From the NCBI GenBank assembly GCA_002322525.1, contig DCOU01000082.1, positions 1 through 5,295 on the forward strand: a stretch of 5,295 bases of DNA, read 5' to 3'. This document shows positions 4,485 through 5,295 of the stretch, one piece after another. The position numbers and the translations under genes are program-made. The notes under the pieces are model-generated. The model was not told the origin of the DNA, ran no database searches, and worked only from the letters and a program-made list of their open reading frames with translations. Positions within the stretch are counted from its first letter, which is position 1, and each line of letters opens with the position of its first letter. The stretch comes from Candidatus Omnitrophica bacterium UBA1562 (GTDB lineage: Bacteria > Omnitrophota > Gorgyraeia > Gygaellales > Profunditerraquicolaceae).

Positions 4485-5295
4485 TTAAAAACTATATCTT
4501 ACCGTTACATAAATGTTACTATCCTTTTTATGCTGCCCGAAAGTAGTATTATCTTCGGCGCCGGTAAAAATGTTCATGCCTATGGCACCGAGAAGATTGT
4601 CGGTAAAGTTATAACTAACCTCGGGAGTCATTAAGGAATCTTTTTCATCCGGGCTATAAAAGGTAAATAACGAAAGCTTCAGCGTCTGATATTTAAGTAA
4701 TTTTGTAATCCTTAAAGTGATGTATTGATGAAGCTGTTTTCTTTCAGCGAATGCGGACGGAAGATTATCTTCATATTGACTATATTTATACATTAGTTCA
4801 CCGTAATATTGAATTCCAACAGTAAAATCATCAGGAAATGCCTTTTGATATCCAACTAAAAAGCGCGATTGTGAATTATTAATGCCCGGGTCCTTGCCGC
4901 TCCTATCATCCAAAGAGTCATAATAGCCATATTCCGCGCTTACTACACCGTTTAAAGCGCTCCGTTGCGCGCTCAGGCCATAAACGGCTAATTCTGGATA
5001 GAAGGAAGAAATGGTTGTGGGTGAATTAAAATTATCTGCTTTCATTCCGGGTGATCTGAAAAAGCCCTTATAAGCATAGGCTGACACATCAAAATCCCCG
5101 ATATAACGATAAAGCCTTAAGGCATACTCCATGTTCCCAAATTTTTCAAAGGCGGAGTCAGGTTTTTCAAGCTCTCTATTTGGTGTATTCGGGTATGGAT
5201 CAAAAAAATGGAACCTGCCTACTGAAGGAAGGTCGTCCGGTTCAAAAAATGGCATAACAACTGCCTCAGCGGAAACAATATCAGAATAAATATCC
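4485..5295 (-). CDS. Outer-membrane beta-barrel protein, C-terminal part (5' end outside window)
   Basis: The frame is open from the window edge to a TAA at 4487-4485, giving about 269 residues. An internal ATG at 5255 is not needed as a start, because thirteen in-frame codons without a stop lie upstream of it. The sequence alternates aromatic/hydrophobic and polar residues in many short strands with Asp/Asn/Gly-rich turns, and it ends in NIYVTVRYSF, a terminal Phe typical of the beta-signal read by the BAM machinery. It resembles porin-like barrels of the DUF1302/alginate-export type, where segments such as DFDVSAYAYKGFF, a YGYYDS strand and LTKLL-type strands recur; this family assignment is from memory. 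No ligand can be named. The signal peptide would lie outside the window. Its stop is 35 bases from the DUF2892 gene, so it may be co-transcribed with the operon below. I am confident that it is an outer-membrane barrel and unsure of the exact family. Confidence 0.8.
   Translation of the reverse strand, partial: DIYSDIVSAEAVVMPFFEPDDLPSVGRFHFFDPYPNTPNRELEKPDSAFEKFGNMEYALRLYRYIGDFDVSAYAYKGFFRSPGMKADNFNSPTTISSFYPELAVYGLSAQRSALNGVVSAEYGYYDSLDDRSGKDPGINNSQSRFLVGYQKAFPDDFTVGIQYYGELMYKYSQYEDNLPSAFAERKQLHQYITLRITKLLKYQTLKLSLFTFYSPDEKDSLMTPEVSYNFTDNLLGAIGMNIFTGAEDNTTFGQHKKDSNIYVTVRYSF

Noticed and set aside
4443..4634. Plus-strand open frame across the DUF2892 start and the barrel gene end
   Set aside because: It is antisense to two real genes and its start lies in the DUF2892 coding region.

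Overview
The window looks like chromosomal DNA of a diderm (Gram-negative-type) bacterium. It carries the end of an outer-membrane beta-barrel gene, and its proteins are rich in Lys and Ile. The gene set and style resemble anaerobic lineages such as Omnitrophota, Desulfobacterota or Nitrospirota, but the lineage is an inference and cannot be fixed from this sequence. Every gene I can support lies on the minus strand, so the layout below runs from high to low coordinates.

Region 5295-4485 is the 3' part of a beta-barrel gene whose 5' end lies outside the window. After 35 bases holding a GC-rich hairpin and a near-perfect Shine-Dalgarno comes a tight six-gene run, 4449-1935: a DUF2892 (YgaP-type) membrane protein, a J-domain protein, two unrelated class I SAM methyltransferases, a DsrE-family sulfur-relay protein, and a TrmO/TsaA-type tRNA methyltransferase. 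The junctions are +1, -4, +5, +32 and +2 bases, so this is very probably one operon. DUF2892 and DsrE both point to sulfane-sulfur or redox handling. TrmO uses SAM to modify tRNA. The trmO reading frame is broken by one extra base near 2352.

Region 1934-1731 is intergenic and rich in regulatory structure: an AT-rich inverted repeat (1876-1907), a plausible sigma70-type promoter (1852-1824), and a perfectly symmetric array of four 11-base boxes (1751-1810) just upstream of the next gene.

Region 1730-120 is a second, compact operon resembling a type IV (AbiE-like) toxin-antitoxin or defence module. It has a winged-helix AbiEi-like antitoxin/regulator (1056-1730), a GSU2403/AbiEii-like nucleotidyltransferase starting at TTG and overlapping it by 8 bases (272-1063), and a previously untracked short reading frame (120-275). 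That short frame starts at a GTG overlapping the nucleotidyltransferase stop. Its first 23 residues are a clear calcineurin-like metallophosphoesterase N-terminus, but the homology stops abruptly near position 207. From there to base 1 the DNA is structured and apparently non-coding (several hairpins and a short direct repeat), which suggests a rearrangement breakpoint or mobile-element boundary.

The most interesting points are the symmetric operator array in front of the AbiE-like pair, the coupled but decapitated phosphoesterase with its structured downstream DNA, and the frameshifted trmO at the end of a sulfur/methyltransferase operon.
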